The notes beneath the pieces were generated by a model, which worked only from the letters and a program-made list of their open reading frames with translations, was not told the DNA's origin and made no database searches. A DNA stretch of 12,550 bases from Halobacteriales archaeon. Lineage in GTDB: Archaea > Thermoplasmatota > E2 > JACPAO01 > JAHFTW01. The position numbers were made by a program, and so were the translations under genes. Numbering within the stretch: position 1 is the stretch's first letter; the number at the start of each line of letters is the position of its first letter. This document shows positions 6,369-12,173 of the stretch, one piece after another. The stretch lies in the NCBI GenBank assembly GCA_020201445.1, contig JAIVGU010000193.1, forward strand, positions 1-12,550, written 5' to 3'.

Positions 6369-6791
6369 GTGGTTCCACGCAACCCCCGCACAGGATGGGT
6401 GCTGGAGCAGATGATGTTCCCTGCCTTGGAGCAGGGTGGCTATGAGGCGACAGGACAACAGGTCATTGGTCTGAAGCCCCACGGCCGCAAGCACAAGGTT
6501 GACACGATTGCGACCAAGAACAGGCAATCTATCCTCATTAGCCAGAAATGGCAGCAGAGCGGAGGGACAGCCGAGGAAAAAGTGGCCTTCGAGGTCATCT
6601 GTCTAGCGGATGCAATCAAGAAATCCAACGGCAAGTTTTCCAAGGCCATCGTGGTCCTGGGCGGCGATGGTTGGACTCTTCGGGATTGGTATGTGAATGG
6701 TGGGCTCAAGTCGCATATCGTTGACCATGCACTTGTCGAGGTATTGACGTTGGAACAATTCGTGGCGCGTGCGAACAAAGGAAAACTCTGA
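6369..6791 (+). CDS. Small PD-(D/E)XK-like restriction endonuclease
   Basis: The 140-residue product starts at a GTG directly after an in-frame stop. It shows a compact nuclease-like core: an N-terminal helix with Glu13 and Glu21, HKVDTIA with Asp45, a hydrophobic strand SILISQKWQ with Lys60, then GGTAEEKVAFEV, a helix, a strand AIVVLGGDGW and a final VEVLTLEQFVARAN. The spacing of Asp45 and the strand ending in Lys60 fits PD-(D/E)XK, although the usual Glu/Asp two residues before the Lys is a Ser. It lies right behind the adenine methyltransferase on the same strand, so cleavage of the same site when unmethylated is the natural inference. A TTCTAT box about 28 nt upstream may be its own promoter. 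The family assignment is from memory of similar sequences. Confidence 0.75.
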   Translation: MVPRNPRTGWVLEQMMFPALEQGGYEATGQQVIGLKPHGRKHKVDTIATKNRQSILISQKWQQSGGTAEEKVAFEVICLADAIKKSNGKFSKAIVVLGGDGWTLRDWYVNGGLKSHIVDHALVEVLTLEQFVARANKGKL

Positions 6792-6809
6792 ATTTGCTCA
6801 CTTAAGGAG

Positions 6810-6893
6810 CGCCGACGCCAGGATTTGAACCTGGGGACCCTCGCGGGCGGCGGTTTTCAAGACCGCTGCTCTACCGGACTAAGCGACGTCGGC
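6810..6893 (-). tRNA. tRNA-Ser (anticodon UGA)
   Basis: On the minus strand the 84-nt sequence folds as a class II tRNA. The acceptor stem is GCCGACG/CGTCGGC (7 bp), the anticodon stem GCGGT/ACCGC encloses CTTGAAA with anticodon TGA, there is a variable arm with CCC-GCGA-GGG, and the T-arm is CCAGG-TTCAAAT-CCTGG. Discriminator G73 is as expected for serine. CCA is not encoded and I see no intron. Its 3' end faces the restriction-modification segment and its 5' end overlaps the AbrB-like gene. Confidence 0.96.
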
Positions 6894-7082
6894 ATCCGGT
6901 GACGTTCCCGCGTCCCCGGTGCGTTCGCTTGCAAGGGCCTTGCCTTCTTGAGCGCTCGGGGCGGGCCTCAAAAGAATCCCCTCCTCCGTCTCCAGTTGCT
7001 CGACAGGCCCGTCCAAGAGCAGCCGGTACTCAGGGCGAATCGTAAGGCGGCCGCGGGAGTCCAGGATTGAGTAGGGCAGCAC
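6879..7082 (-). CDS. AbrB/SpoVT-like small DNA-binding protein
   Basis: The 67-residue product begins with a swapped-hairpin-type domain at residues 1-41: SILDSRGRLTIRPEYRLLL, then VEQLETEEGILLRPAP. The G-R-L-T-I-R-P-E-x-R core and the strand ending LLRP are AbrB-like. Such proteins are transcription regulators or antitoxins. No PIN toxin follows, so an orphan regulator is more likely. The tail after residue 41 is polar and probably disordered. I chose the GTG at 7082, which has GGGTGA a few nt upstream. The last five codons and stop lie inside the tRNA-Ser gene, read in the same direction. Confidence 0.6.
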   Translation of the reverse strand: MLPYSILDSRGRLTIRPEYRLLLDGPVEQLETEEGILLRPAPSAQEGKALASERTGDAGTSPDADVA

Positions 7083-7160
7083 AGTTCACCCAGGAGGCGG
7101 CAAACGTTGAGGATTCTCTCTAGAGGTCAGCGAATCCACAGGAGTTCCCGCGAATCAAGC

Positions 7161-7168
7161 CTCATAAC
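7161..7168 (+). promoter_or_regulatory. TATA-like box of the acyl-CoA synthetase
   Basis: CTCATAAC is centred about 26 nt before the GTG at 7191. It supports that start over the in-frame ATG at 7107, whose extra 28 residues look unlike the family. The box lies in the divergent region shared with the AbrB-like gene. Confidence 0.4.
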
Positions 7169-7190
7169 CGCCAGGCAGGGTCCGGCAAGC

Positions 7191-8960
7191 GTGCAGTCGA
7201 CGGTCCAGGACCTCATCGCGCAGGCGCACCGGGTTGACCACCCTCACCTCCACGGCGACGTCTGGCCAGCCTTCGACCTCGGCGTGGACGGCATCGGCGA
7301 CCTGCTGGAGCGCCGCGCTCGCGAGGCGCCGGAGAAGCCGTTCCTGGTCTTCTACGACGACGACGCGCGCACCCGCAGCGACTGGTCGCGGCAGGAGTTC
7401 GTCGTCCAGGTCCGCCGCGCCGCAAAAGTCATGCAGGACCTCGGCCTCTTGGCGGGGGACCGCATCGCGACGGCGGACGAGTTCAACCACGAGGACACCC
7501 TCGTCACGCTCTGCGCCGCGTGGTCGTCGGGCATCACGGTGGCGCCGCTCAACCTGAAGGAGGACGACGAGCGGCTGCACTATATCATGGGCCACGCCGG
7601 GGTGAAGGCTCTCTTCGTGCGCGACGCCTACGCCAAGCGGGTCGGCCCCATCGCCCGCAAGGCCGGCGCCGCCACCGTGGTCGCGTTCGGGGAGTCGTGC
7701 GAGCGCGGCTTCTACGACGCCGAATTCGGCGAGATGGCCTACACCGTCCAGGATGAGTTTGGCCTTCCCCCGCAGCGGCTCGACACGCCGGCGCTCATCG
7801 TCTACACCTCCGGCACCACGGGGAACCCCAAGGGCGTCGTGCTGACCCACGAGATGCTCTACGACGCGCACGGCATCGCCCTGCACCACGGCTTCGGCGA
7901 GGGGGACGTCTTCATGACGGCCATGCCGCTGTTCCACGTCAACGCCATCGTCACGACCTGCCTGACGGCCCTCTGGTGCGGCGCCACCGTCGTCCTCAAC
8001 CGCAAGTGGAAGCCCGCCCTGTTCTGGTCCCGCGCCTACGCCGAGAACGTGAGCGCCACCTCCGTCGTCCCCGCGATGCTGAAGGCGCTCACCGACGTCG
8101 GCGAGGACCTGGCGCAGTACCCCGGCCTCCGCGACCGCTTCCGCACCGTCATCTGCGGCGCGGGGCAGCTTTACGTCGACGTCGCGGAGGGCTTCACTGC
8201 CAAGTTCGGCCTCCGCATCGCGCACGGCTGGGGCATGAGCGAGACGACCTGCTACTCCTGCTTCCTCCCGTCGGGGCTGACGGACCAGGAGCACCAAGCC
8301 GCCATCGCGTTCCACGGCTTCCCCAGCATCGGCGTCCCCATCGTCCACAACCAGATGGGCATCCTCGACCCGAAGACGGGCAAGCCCAAGCCGGCCGGGA
8401 AGCTCGGCCAGCCGGTCCCGCACGATTGCTGGGGGGAAATCGTGGTGTCGGGCCGCAACCTGATGAAGGAGTATTTCCACAACGAGGAGGCGAACGCCAA
8501 GACGTTCCAGTTCGGCGTCCTGCAGACCGGCGACGAGGGGTTCATGGCCTTGGACGGCAAGGGCCGCCCCTTCTTCTTCATCGTCGGCCGCATCAAGGAG
8601 CTCATCGAGCGCGGCGGCGAGATGTTCAGCACCTTCGAGATTGACACCCTCTTGAGGCAGGTTCCCGGCGTGGAGAACGCGCTCGCCTACGGCTTCAAGT
8701 CGCAGAAGCTTGGCCAAGAGATTGGCGCCGTCATCGAGCGCAGGCCCGGCGTCACCGAGGCGCAGCTCGGCGAGGCCACCGTGCAGGCGTGGTTCAAGCG
8801 CAGAGGCGTGCCGTGGGAGAAGTCGCCCAAGGTCGTCAGGTTCGTCGACGCCATCCCCAAGACCGCGACCGGCAAGGACCAGCGCCTTCGCTTCGCGCCC
8901 CTGTTCGAGGGACTCTACGAGACGCAATTCAAGCCGAGCGAGGCTTGGAAATCGGCCTGA
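7191..8960 (+). CDS. Acyl-CoA synthetase (AMP-forming, fatty acid-CoA ligase type)
   Basis: The 589-residue enzyme would activate a carboxylic acid with ATP to an acyl-adenylate and pass it to CoA in the cytoplasm. All adenylate-forming motifs are present: YTSGTTGNPKG from residue 205, GWGMSETT from about 346, TGDEG from 446, GRIKELIERGGE from 466, and the C-terminal lysine 562 in TATGKDQR. The last matches the catalytic Lys. Sequence around MPLFHVNAI and GAGQLYV fits medium/long-chain or CaiC/FadD-like ligases; the substrate cannot be told. The gene stands alone with its own promoter and is followed by a hairpin repeat. Codon use returns to the GC3-rich backbone type, marking the end of the acquired segment. 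Confidence 0.93.
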   Translation: MQSTVQDLIAQAHRVDHPHLHGDVWPAFDLGVDGIGDLLERRAREAPEKPFLVFYDDDARTRSDWSRQEFVVQVRRAAKVMQDLGLLAGDRIATADEFNHEDTLVTLCAAWSSGITVAPLNLKEDDERLHYIMGHAGVKALFVRDAYAKRVGPIARKAGAATVVAFGESCERGFYDAEFGEMAYTVQDEFGLPPQRLDTPALIVYTSGTTGNPKGVVLTHEMLYDAHGIALHHGFGEGDVFMTAMPLFHVNAIVTTCLTALWCGATVVLNRKWKPALFWSRAYAENVSATSVVPAMLKALTDVGEDLAQYPGLRDRFRTVICGAGQLYVDVAEGFTAKFGLRIAHGWGMSETTCYSCFLPSGLTDQEHQAAIAFHGFPSIGVPIVHNQMGILDPKTGKPKPAGKLGQPVPHDCWGEIVVSGRNLMKEYFHNEEANAKTFQFGVLQTGDEGFMALDGKGRPFFFIVGRIKELIERGGEMFSTFEIDTLLRQVPGVENALAYGFKSQKLGQEIGAVIERRPGVTEAQLGEATVQAWFKRRGVPWEKSPKVVRFVDAIPKTATGKDQRLRFAPLFEGLYETQFKPSEAWKSA

Positions 8961-8966
8961 ACCCCT

Positions 8967-9013
8967 AAACCGCGGATTTAGCGGATCCGCAAAATCCGCG
9001 TCACCCGCGGTTT
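8967..9013. repeat. Intergenic hairpin repeat, block C
   Basis: GCGGATTTAGCGGA (8972-8985) is followed directly by its complement TCCGCAAAATCCGC (8986-8999) with one mismatch, and an outer pair AAACCGCGG/CCGCGGTTT (8967-8975 and 9005-9013) encloses it. The units CGCGGA (8971) and AGCGGA (8980) are 9 nt apart. It starts 6 nt after the acyl-CoA synthetase stop and could form a strong 3' stem-loop. Confidence 0.8.
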
Positions 9014-9027
9014 CGTCGGGCGCGCTC

Positions 9028-9038
9028 CAAACCTTGAA
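9028..9038 (+). promoter_or_regulatory. TATA-like box before micro-ORF/glycosylase
   Basis: CAAACCTTGAA is centred about 29 nt before the ATG at 9062. It shares AAACCTT with the box before the sialidase-like gene. It would drive a leaderless transcript carrying the 27-residue ORF and the glycosylase. Confidence 0.35.
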
Positions 9039-9061
9039 GCCGCCCGCCTCGGTCGCCGCGC

Positions 9062-9145
9062 ATGGCCCCCCTGGCCGCCTTCCTGAACGTCCTTCCCGTC
9101 TTCGCCATCACCCTCCTGGTCCCCCGGCGGCGCGTGCCGGCATGA
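9062..9145 (+). CDS. Putative 27-residue hydrophobic leader or membrane peptide
   Basis: An ATG-started frame encodes 27 residues: a hydrophobic run from about residue 3 to 20 (APLAAFLNVLPVFAITLLV) followed by PRRRVPA. Its TGA overlaps the glycosylase ATG (ATGA), a typical translational-coupling arrangement, and a T/A box sits at leaderless distance upstream. It may be a real one-span peptide with a positive-inside tail, or a translated leader that sets glycosylase expression. Chance is not excluded in this GC-rich DNA. Confidence 0.4.
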   Translation: MAPLAAFLNVLPVFAITLLVPRRRVPA

Positions 9146-9756
9146 CCTCCCTCCACGCGCTGCAGCCCGAGGCGGAGCGCCACTGGAAGAAGACCGACCC
9201 GGTGATGCACAGGCTCAGCAAGAGGAACCCGGTTCCCCAGGAGCAGGTCATCCCCGGCGACGACGGCTTCGCGGCGCTCGTCACCTCCATCACGCACCAG
9301 CAGGTCAGCCTCGCCGCCGGCAGGAGCATCCACGCCAAGCTCCTCAAGACGCTGGGCGGCAAGGCGACGCCCCGCCGGGTCCTGAACCGCAGTGAGGAGG
9401 AGCTGCGCGGGGCAGGGCTGTCGCGCTCGAAGGCCGCCTACATCCTGGACCTCGCGGACAAGACGCTGCGCGGCGAGGTGGAGTTCGCCCGCTTCCCCGA
9501 CCTGGAGGACGAGACCATCATGGCGGAGCTCACCGCCGTCAAGGGCATCGGCACCTGGACCGCGAAGATGTTTCTCCTCTTCCACCTCCAACGCCCCGAC
9601 GTCTTCGCCCCCGAGGACCTGGGCCTCCGCATCGCAACCGGGTTGGCCTACGGCGTCGCGCCGGAGAAGGCGGCAGCCCACATGGAGCGGATGCGGCCGC
9701 TGTGGTCGCCCTACAACTCCGTCGCGGCGCGCGTGCTGTGGCAGAGCCGGCGCTGA
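9142..9756 (+). CDS. DNA-3-methyladenine glycosylase II-like (AlkA/Mag1 type, HhH-GPD)
   Basis: The 204-residue enzyme would excise alkylated purines to start base-excision repair. Visible are THQQVSLAA (from about residue 52), the helix-hairpin-helix VKGIGTWTA (133-141) and the catalytic Asp159 in APEDLGLR, followed by the RMRPLWSPYNSVAARVLW ending typical of Mag-type enzymes. It lacks the N-terminal beta domain of E. coli AlkA, fitting the shorter Mag1 and archaeal forms. The ATG at 9142 overlaps the stop of the 27-residue ORF. The damage spectrum cannot be told from sequence. Confidence 0.93.
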   Translation: MTSLHALQPEAERHWKKTDPVMHRLSKRNPVPQEQVIPGDDGFAALVTSITHQQVSLAAGRSIHAKLLKTLGGKATPRRVLNRSEEELRGAGLSRSKAAYILDLADKTLRGEVEFARFPDLEDETIMAELTAVKGIGTWTAKMFLLFHLQRPDVFAPEDLGLRIATGLAYGVAPEKAAAHMERMRPLWSPYNSVAARVLWQSRR

Positions 9757-9769
9757 CCCCAGACGAAAC

Positions 9770-9850
9770 CACGGATTGCGCGGACCTTCTGACCGCGAAA
9801 CCCACGAAATCGGAGGAAGTTTCCTGGCCTTCGCGCCTTTCGCGGTCAGA
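9770..9850. repeat. Intergenic hairpin repeat, block D1
   Basis: CACGGA (9770) and CGCGGA (9779) are 9 nt apart. The 13-nt TCTGACCGCGAAA (9788-9800) has a perfect inverted copy TTTCGCGGTCAGA (9838-9850), giving a 13-bp stem with a 37-nt loop. It begins 14 nt after the glycosylase stop. The 181-nt gap between the glycosylase and the RraA-like gene is mostly filled by blocks D1 and D2. Confidence 0.75.
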
Positions 9851-9871
9851 TGTGCTGTTTCGCCGATGAAC

Positions 9872-9898
9872 CGCGGAAGACGCGGAGCCCGCGGAGTG
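9872..9898. repeat. Intergenic 9-nt tandem units, block D2
   Basis: CGCGGA starts at 9872, 9881 and 9890, a perfect 9-nt period. This is the same unit as in block C and close to CGCAGA of block A. No inverted partner is visible nearby, so it may be one arm of an incomplete element. Confidence 0.7.
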
Positions 9899-9937
9899 CA
9901 GCCTAACTCCGTGCAAACCCTGTTTGGTCGGAAGCGG

Positions 9938-10612
9938 CTATTCCTCGATGGCCCCGCCTCGCCGCCGCAGGTGCGCCCGGAAGGTGAGCCTCGGGGCCTT
10001 CGCCCGCGCCGCGAGGTAGCCGTCGAAGTCGAGTTGCGTCCCCAGGGAGGTGCCAGTCTCCGCGAGGGCCGCCTGCCGCCGCTCGGTCGCGACAATCTGC
10101 GCCGCCAGTGTCTCCACCCCGGCACGCCCCTCCCCGGCGACGAACGCGACGCCGTCGTCGTCCGCGTACACCCAGTCCCCGCACCGCACCGTCGCGCCCG
10201 CCACCGTCGCCGCCTCCAGCGCGTCGGGGGCCCGGGCATCCGTCCGCACCGGGCCGGCGGGGCAGGCGCCGAGGCTCCACACTGGGAACCCCATGCGCGC
10301 CAGGTCCGCCGTGTCGCGGTGCGCGCCCCACACCACCATGCCGGCGCCGCCATTCGCCCGCACCTCCAGCGCCGTCAGGTCGCCGACGCAGCCCTCGTCC
10401 AGCCGCCCGCTATTGTCCACCACCAGGAGGGAACCTGGGGGAGCGCCGCGCAGTGCCTCGAAGAAGACGTCCACGCTGCCCGCGTGCCGGGCGGGGACGG
10501 CGGGGCCCGCCACCCGGCGGCCCGGGAGGGTTGGGCGCAGTGCCGCCACCCTCAGGGGCGCCCCGAGCCGGACGCAGGCATCCGCGACCGCCGCCGTCGG
10601 CAGGGGCTCCAT
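9938..10612 (-). CDS. RraA-like / HMG aldolase family protein
   Basis: The 224-residue product has the RraA fold signatures: a start with TAAVADAC, LLVVDNSG near residue 62, a CVGDLTALEVRANGGAG stretch, GAHRD with Arg99 and Asp100, FPVWSLG, and the late GDWVYADDDGVAFV motif. In 4-hydroxy-4-methyl-2-oxoglutarate aldolases the Arg and Asp of G-x-x-R-D bind substrate and metal, and both are here. Older annotations call this family demethylmenaquinone methyltransferase or RNase E inhibitor; neither is implied, since archaea have no RNase E target of that type. A pyruvate-aldolase or oxaloacetate-decarboxylase activity is the best inference. The ATG at 10612 is used. It is divergent from the next gene. 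Confidence 0.88.
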   Translation of the reverse strand: MEPLPTAAVADACVRLGAPLRVAALRPTLPGRRVAGPAVPARHAGSVDVFFEALRGAPPGSLLVVDNSGRLDEGCVGDLTALEVRANGGAGMVVWGAHRDTADLARMGFPVWSLGACPAGPVRTDARAPDALEAATVAGATVRCGDWVYADDDGVAFVAGEGRAGVETLAAQIVATERRQAALAETGTSLGTQLDFDGYLAARAKAPRLTFRAHLRRRGGAIEE

Positions 10613-10680
10613 GCCACGGAGACGGCCAAGGCCCCCTTCCCCGTTGCGCCGTCACCCGACGGCAGGACCGTTCCAGCACG

Positions 10681-10687
10681 TTTTTCC
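10681..10687 (+). promoter_or_regulatory. T-rich promoter box of the two-helix protein
   Basis: TTTTTCC is centred 27-29 nt before the ATG at 10712, in the 99-nt divergent region. It is the only T-rich patch there. Confidence 0.4.
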
Positions 10688-10711
10688 AGGGGCGGGGGGG
10701 TCCAAGGCCCC

Positions 10712-10918
10712 ATGAACGGCGACCTCCGCCCCGCGGGCGCCCGGCAGTCCGTCGACCTCTCCGCCTTCAACTGGTGGGGGCTCTTCCTGGTCATCGTCGG
10801 CGTCCTCTGGCTGGCCGACAAGCAGGGCTGGCTCAAGTTCGACTGGTCCATCATCGCCCCCATCGCCCTCGTGTTCGCCGGCGTCATGGCCTTCATGCCG
10901 CGCCGCCGCCACGGCTGA
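10712..10918 (+). CDS. Small two-helix membrane protein (LiaI/LiaF-like TM region)
   Basis: The 68-residue product has a polar start, a first hydrophobic span beginning with NWWGLFLVIVGVLWL (about residues 20-34), a short loop containing KQGWLKFDW, a second span SIIAPIALVFAGVMAF (about 46-61) and a basic end PRRRHG. The W-G-L-x-x-I-x-G-x-x-W-L pattern followed by W-S-I-I-A-P-I-x-L is typical of the LiaI/LiaF-type transmembrane region found in small envelope-stress proteins. The function in archaea is unknown. It has its own T-rich promoter box and is followed by the box of the next gene. Confidence 0.8.
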   Translation: MNGDLRPAGARQSVDLSAFNWWGLFLVIVGVLWLADKQGWLKFDWSIIAPIALVFAGVMAFMPRRRHG

Positions 10919-10953
10919 GCCGGTCCCCCCGCCCCCTGGCACGGTCCCCGTCA

Positions 10954-10961
10954 CTTTATAG
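10954..10961 (+). promoter_or_regulatory. Clear archaeal TATA box of the CMD-fold gene
   Basis: CTTTATAG is centred about 26 nt before the GTG at 10983 in very GC-rich surroundings. This is the best TATA match in the window. It implies a leaderless mRNA and fixes the GTG start. Confidence 0.7.
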
Positions 10962-10982
10962 AAGCCCCGCGATGGCGCCCGC

Positions 10983-11540
10983 GTGGCGTACATCCGGACC
11001 ATCCATGAGGACGAGGCCGAGGGGAAGCTGTTCGAGCTCTACGACGAGATCCAGCGCAACCGCGGCCGCGTCAGCAACATCCTCCGGGCGCAGAGCCTCG
11101 ACCCGAAGGCGATGCGCGCCCACCTCGACCTCTACATGGCCACCTGCTTCGGCAAGGGCGGCCTGACCCGCAAGGAGGCGGAGGTGCTCGCCCTCTGCGT
11201 CTCCACCGCCAACGGCGACACCTACGGCGCCACCCACCACCGCGACGCCCTGCTGCGCTACGCCAAGGACCCCGCCTGGGTGGACGCCCTCGCCAAGGAG
11301 CCCCACAAGGCCGCCCAGGGCGCCCGCGAGAAGGCGCTCGTCGACTACGCGCTCGTCCTCACCAGCACCCCGGGCAAGCTGGCCCAGAAGCAGGTCGACG
11401 CGCTGCGGAAGGCGGGCCTCAACGACGAGGAGATCCTCCAGGCCGCCCACGTGGTGGCGTACTTCAACTTCTCCAACCGCCTGGCCCTCGGCCTCGGCGT
11501 CGAGCTCGAGGATGCAGGGGACCGCGACTACCACTACTGA
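10983..11540 (+). CDS. AhpD/carboxymuconolactone decarboxylase-fold protein without CxxC
   Basis: The 185-residue helical protein matches the peroxidase-related branch of the CMD/AhpD family, whose members use an E-x(11)-C-x-x-C-x(3)-H active site to reduce peroxides. Here Glu67 and His86 sit at exactly the expected spacing, but the two cysteine positions are Asp79 and Gly82 (NGDTYGATHH). The only cysteines, Cys55 and Cys72, lie elsewhere. A thiol peroxidase reaction at the usual site is therefore unlikely; a CMD-like acid/base role or a lost activity is more probable. The second half (KALVDYALVLTSTP, then DEEILQAAHVVAYFNFSNRLA) is typical of the family. The GTG start is set by a strong TATA box. 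The LysE-type gene follows after 11 nt, so the two are probably co-transcribed. Confidence 0.87.
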   Translation: MAYIRTIHEDEAEGKLFELYDEIQRNRGRVSNILRAQSLDPKAMRAHLDLYMATCFGKGGLTRKEAEVLALCVSTANGDTYGATHHRDALLRYAKDPAWVDALAKEPHKAAQGAREKALVDYALVLTSTPGKLAQKQVDALRKAGLNDEEILQAAHVVAYFNFSNRLALGLGVELEDAGDRDYHY

Positions 11541-11551
11541 CCGGGGCTCCC

Positions 11552-12151
11552 ATGGGGCCGACGTCGTTGCTCGCCGGGTTCGCCCTCGGCCTCTCGCTCG
11601 CCATCCCGCCCGGCCCCATCAACGCCCTCATCGCCCGCGAGGCCAGCCAGCGCGGCGCCGCGGCCGCCATCCGGGTCGGCGTCGCCGCCCCCATCGCGGA
11701 CACGCTCTACATGGTCGCCGTGGTGTTCGGCCTCCCCCTCCTGGTGGACGTCGGACCCTACCTGCCCGCCCTCGCGCTCCTGGGCGCCGTCCTCATGGGC
11801 TACCTCGCGTGGGCCACCTCCCGCCCGCCGCCGTCGCGCCCGGAAGCCGCTTCGGCCAGGCCCGGCGCCGCCTTCCTGGCCGTCTTCGCCCTGAGCATGG
11901 CCAACCCGGTCCAGATCGGCTGGTGGCTCACCGCCGGCACGGCCTTCCTCGGGGAGCAGGGCCTCCTCGGCATGCTCGGCTTCCTGGCGGCCATCTTCAC
12001 CTGGGTCGTCGCCTTCTCGGAGGGCATGGCCCGCGGCGCGCGCCGCTGGGAGGGGCTGGAGCCGCTGGTGGCCGTGGCGAGCGCCGACCTGCTGCTGGCC
12101 TTCGCGTTCCTGCTGCTGCGCCAGGCCGCTGCGGGATGGTCGGGGCTTTAG
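11552..12151 (+). CDS. LysE/RhtB-family amino acid exporter-like membrane protein
   Basis: The 199-residue product has the family layout: an N-terminal span with SLAIPPGPINALIARE (the P-G-P-x-N motif near residues 20-25), further hydrophobic spans near 45-65 and 70-88, a Pro/Ala-rich loop (about 90-107), then FALSMANPVQIGWWLTAG, the second conserved N-P motif, and two or three more spans ending at the C-terminus. The family exports amino acids or related small molecules; the substrate is unknown. It starts 11 nt after the CMD-fold gene, suggesting one transcript. Its stop codon lies within the promoter box of the DedA gene. Confidence 0.9.
   Translation: MGPTSLLAGFALGLSLAIPPGPINALIAREASQRGAAAAIRVGVAAPIADTLYMVAVVFGLPLLVDVGPYLPALALLGAVLMGYLAWATSRPPPSRPEAASARPGAAFLAVFALSMANPVQIGWWLTAGTAFLGEQGLLGMLGFLAAIFTWVVAFSEGMARGARRWEGLEPLVAVASADLLLAFAFLLLRQAAAGWSGL
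12146..12151 (+). promoter_or_regulatory. TATA-like box of the DedA-family gene
   Basis: CTTTAG is centred about 26 nt before the GTG at 12174 and overlaps the LysE-type stop codon (12149-12151). It supports the GTG start and separate transcription of the DedA-family gene. Confidence 0.45.
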
Positions 12152-12173
12152 CGCCGCGCCCGGTGGCGGCGCC

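Noticed and set aside
6810..6893. Duplicated att site from the tRNA 3' end near 5180-5490
   Set aside because: I looked for the T-arm and acceptor sequence in that range and found no convincing copy.
7155..8927. 590-codon open frame on the minus strand
   Set aside because: It mirrors the acyl-CoA synthetase, whose motifs are complete on the plus strand; composition is shadow-like.
1763..9898. CRISPR-like array from the repeated units
   Set aside because: Units are only about 6-9 nt, without unique spacers of regular length and without cas genes; the blocks are scattered.
9001..10353. Long minus-strand frame spanning the glycosylase and repeats
   Set aside because: It runs antisense through a well-supported glycosylase and in another frame through the RraA-like gene.
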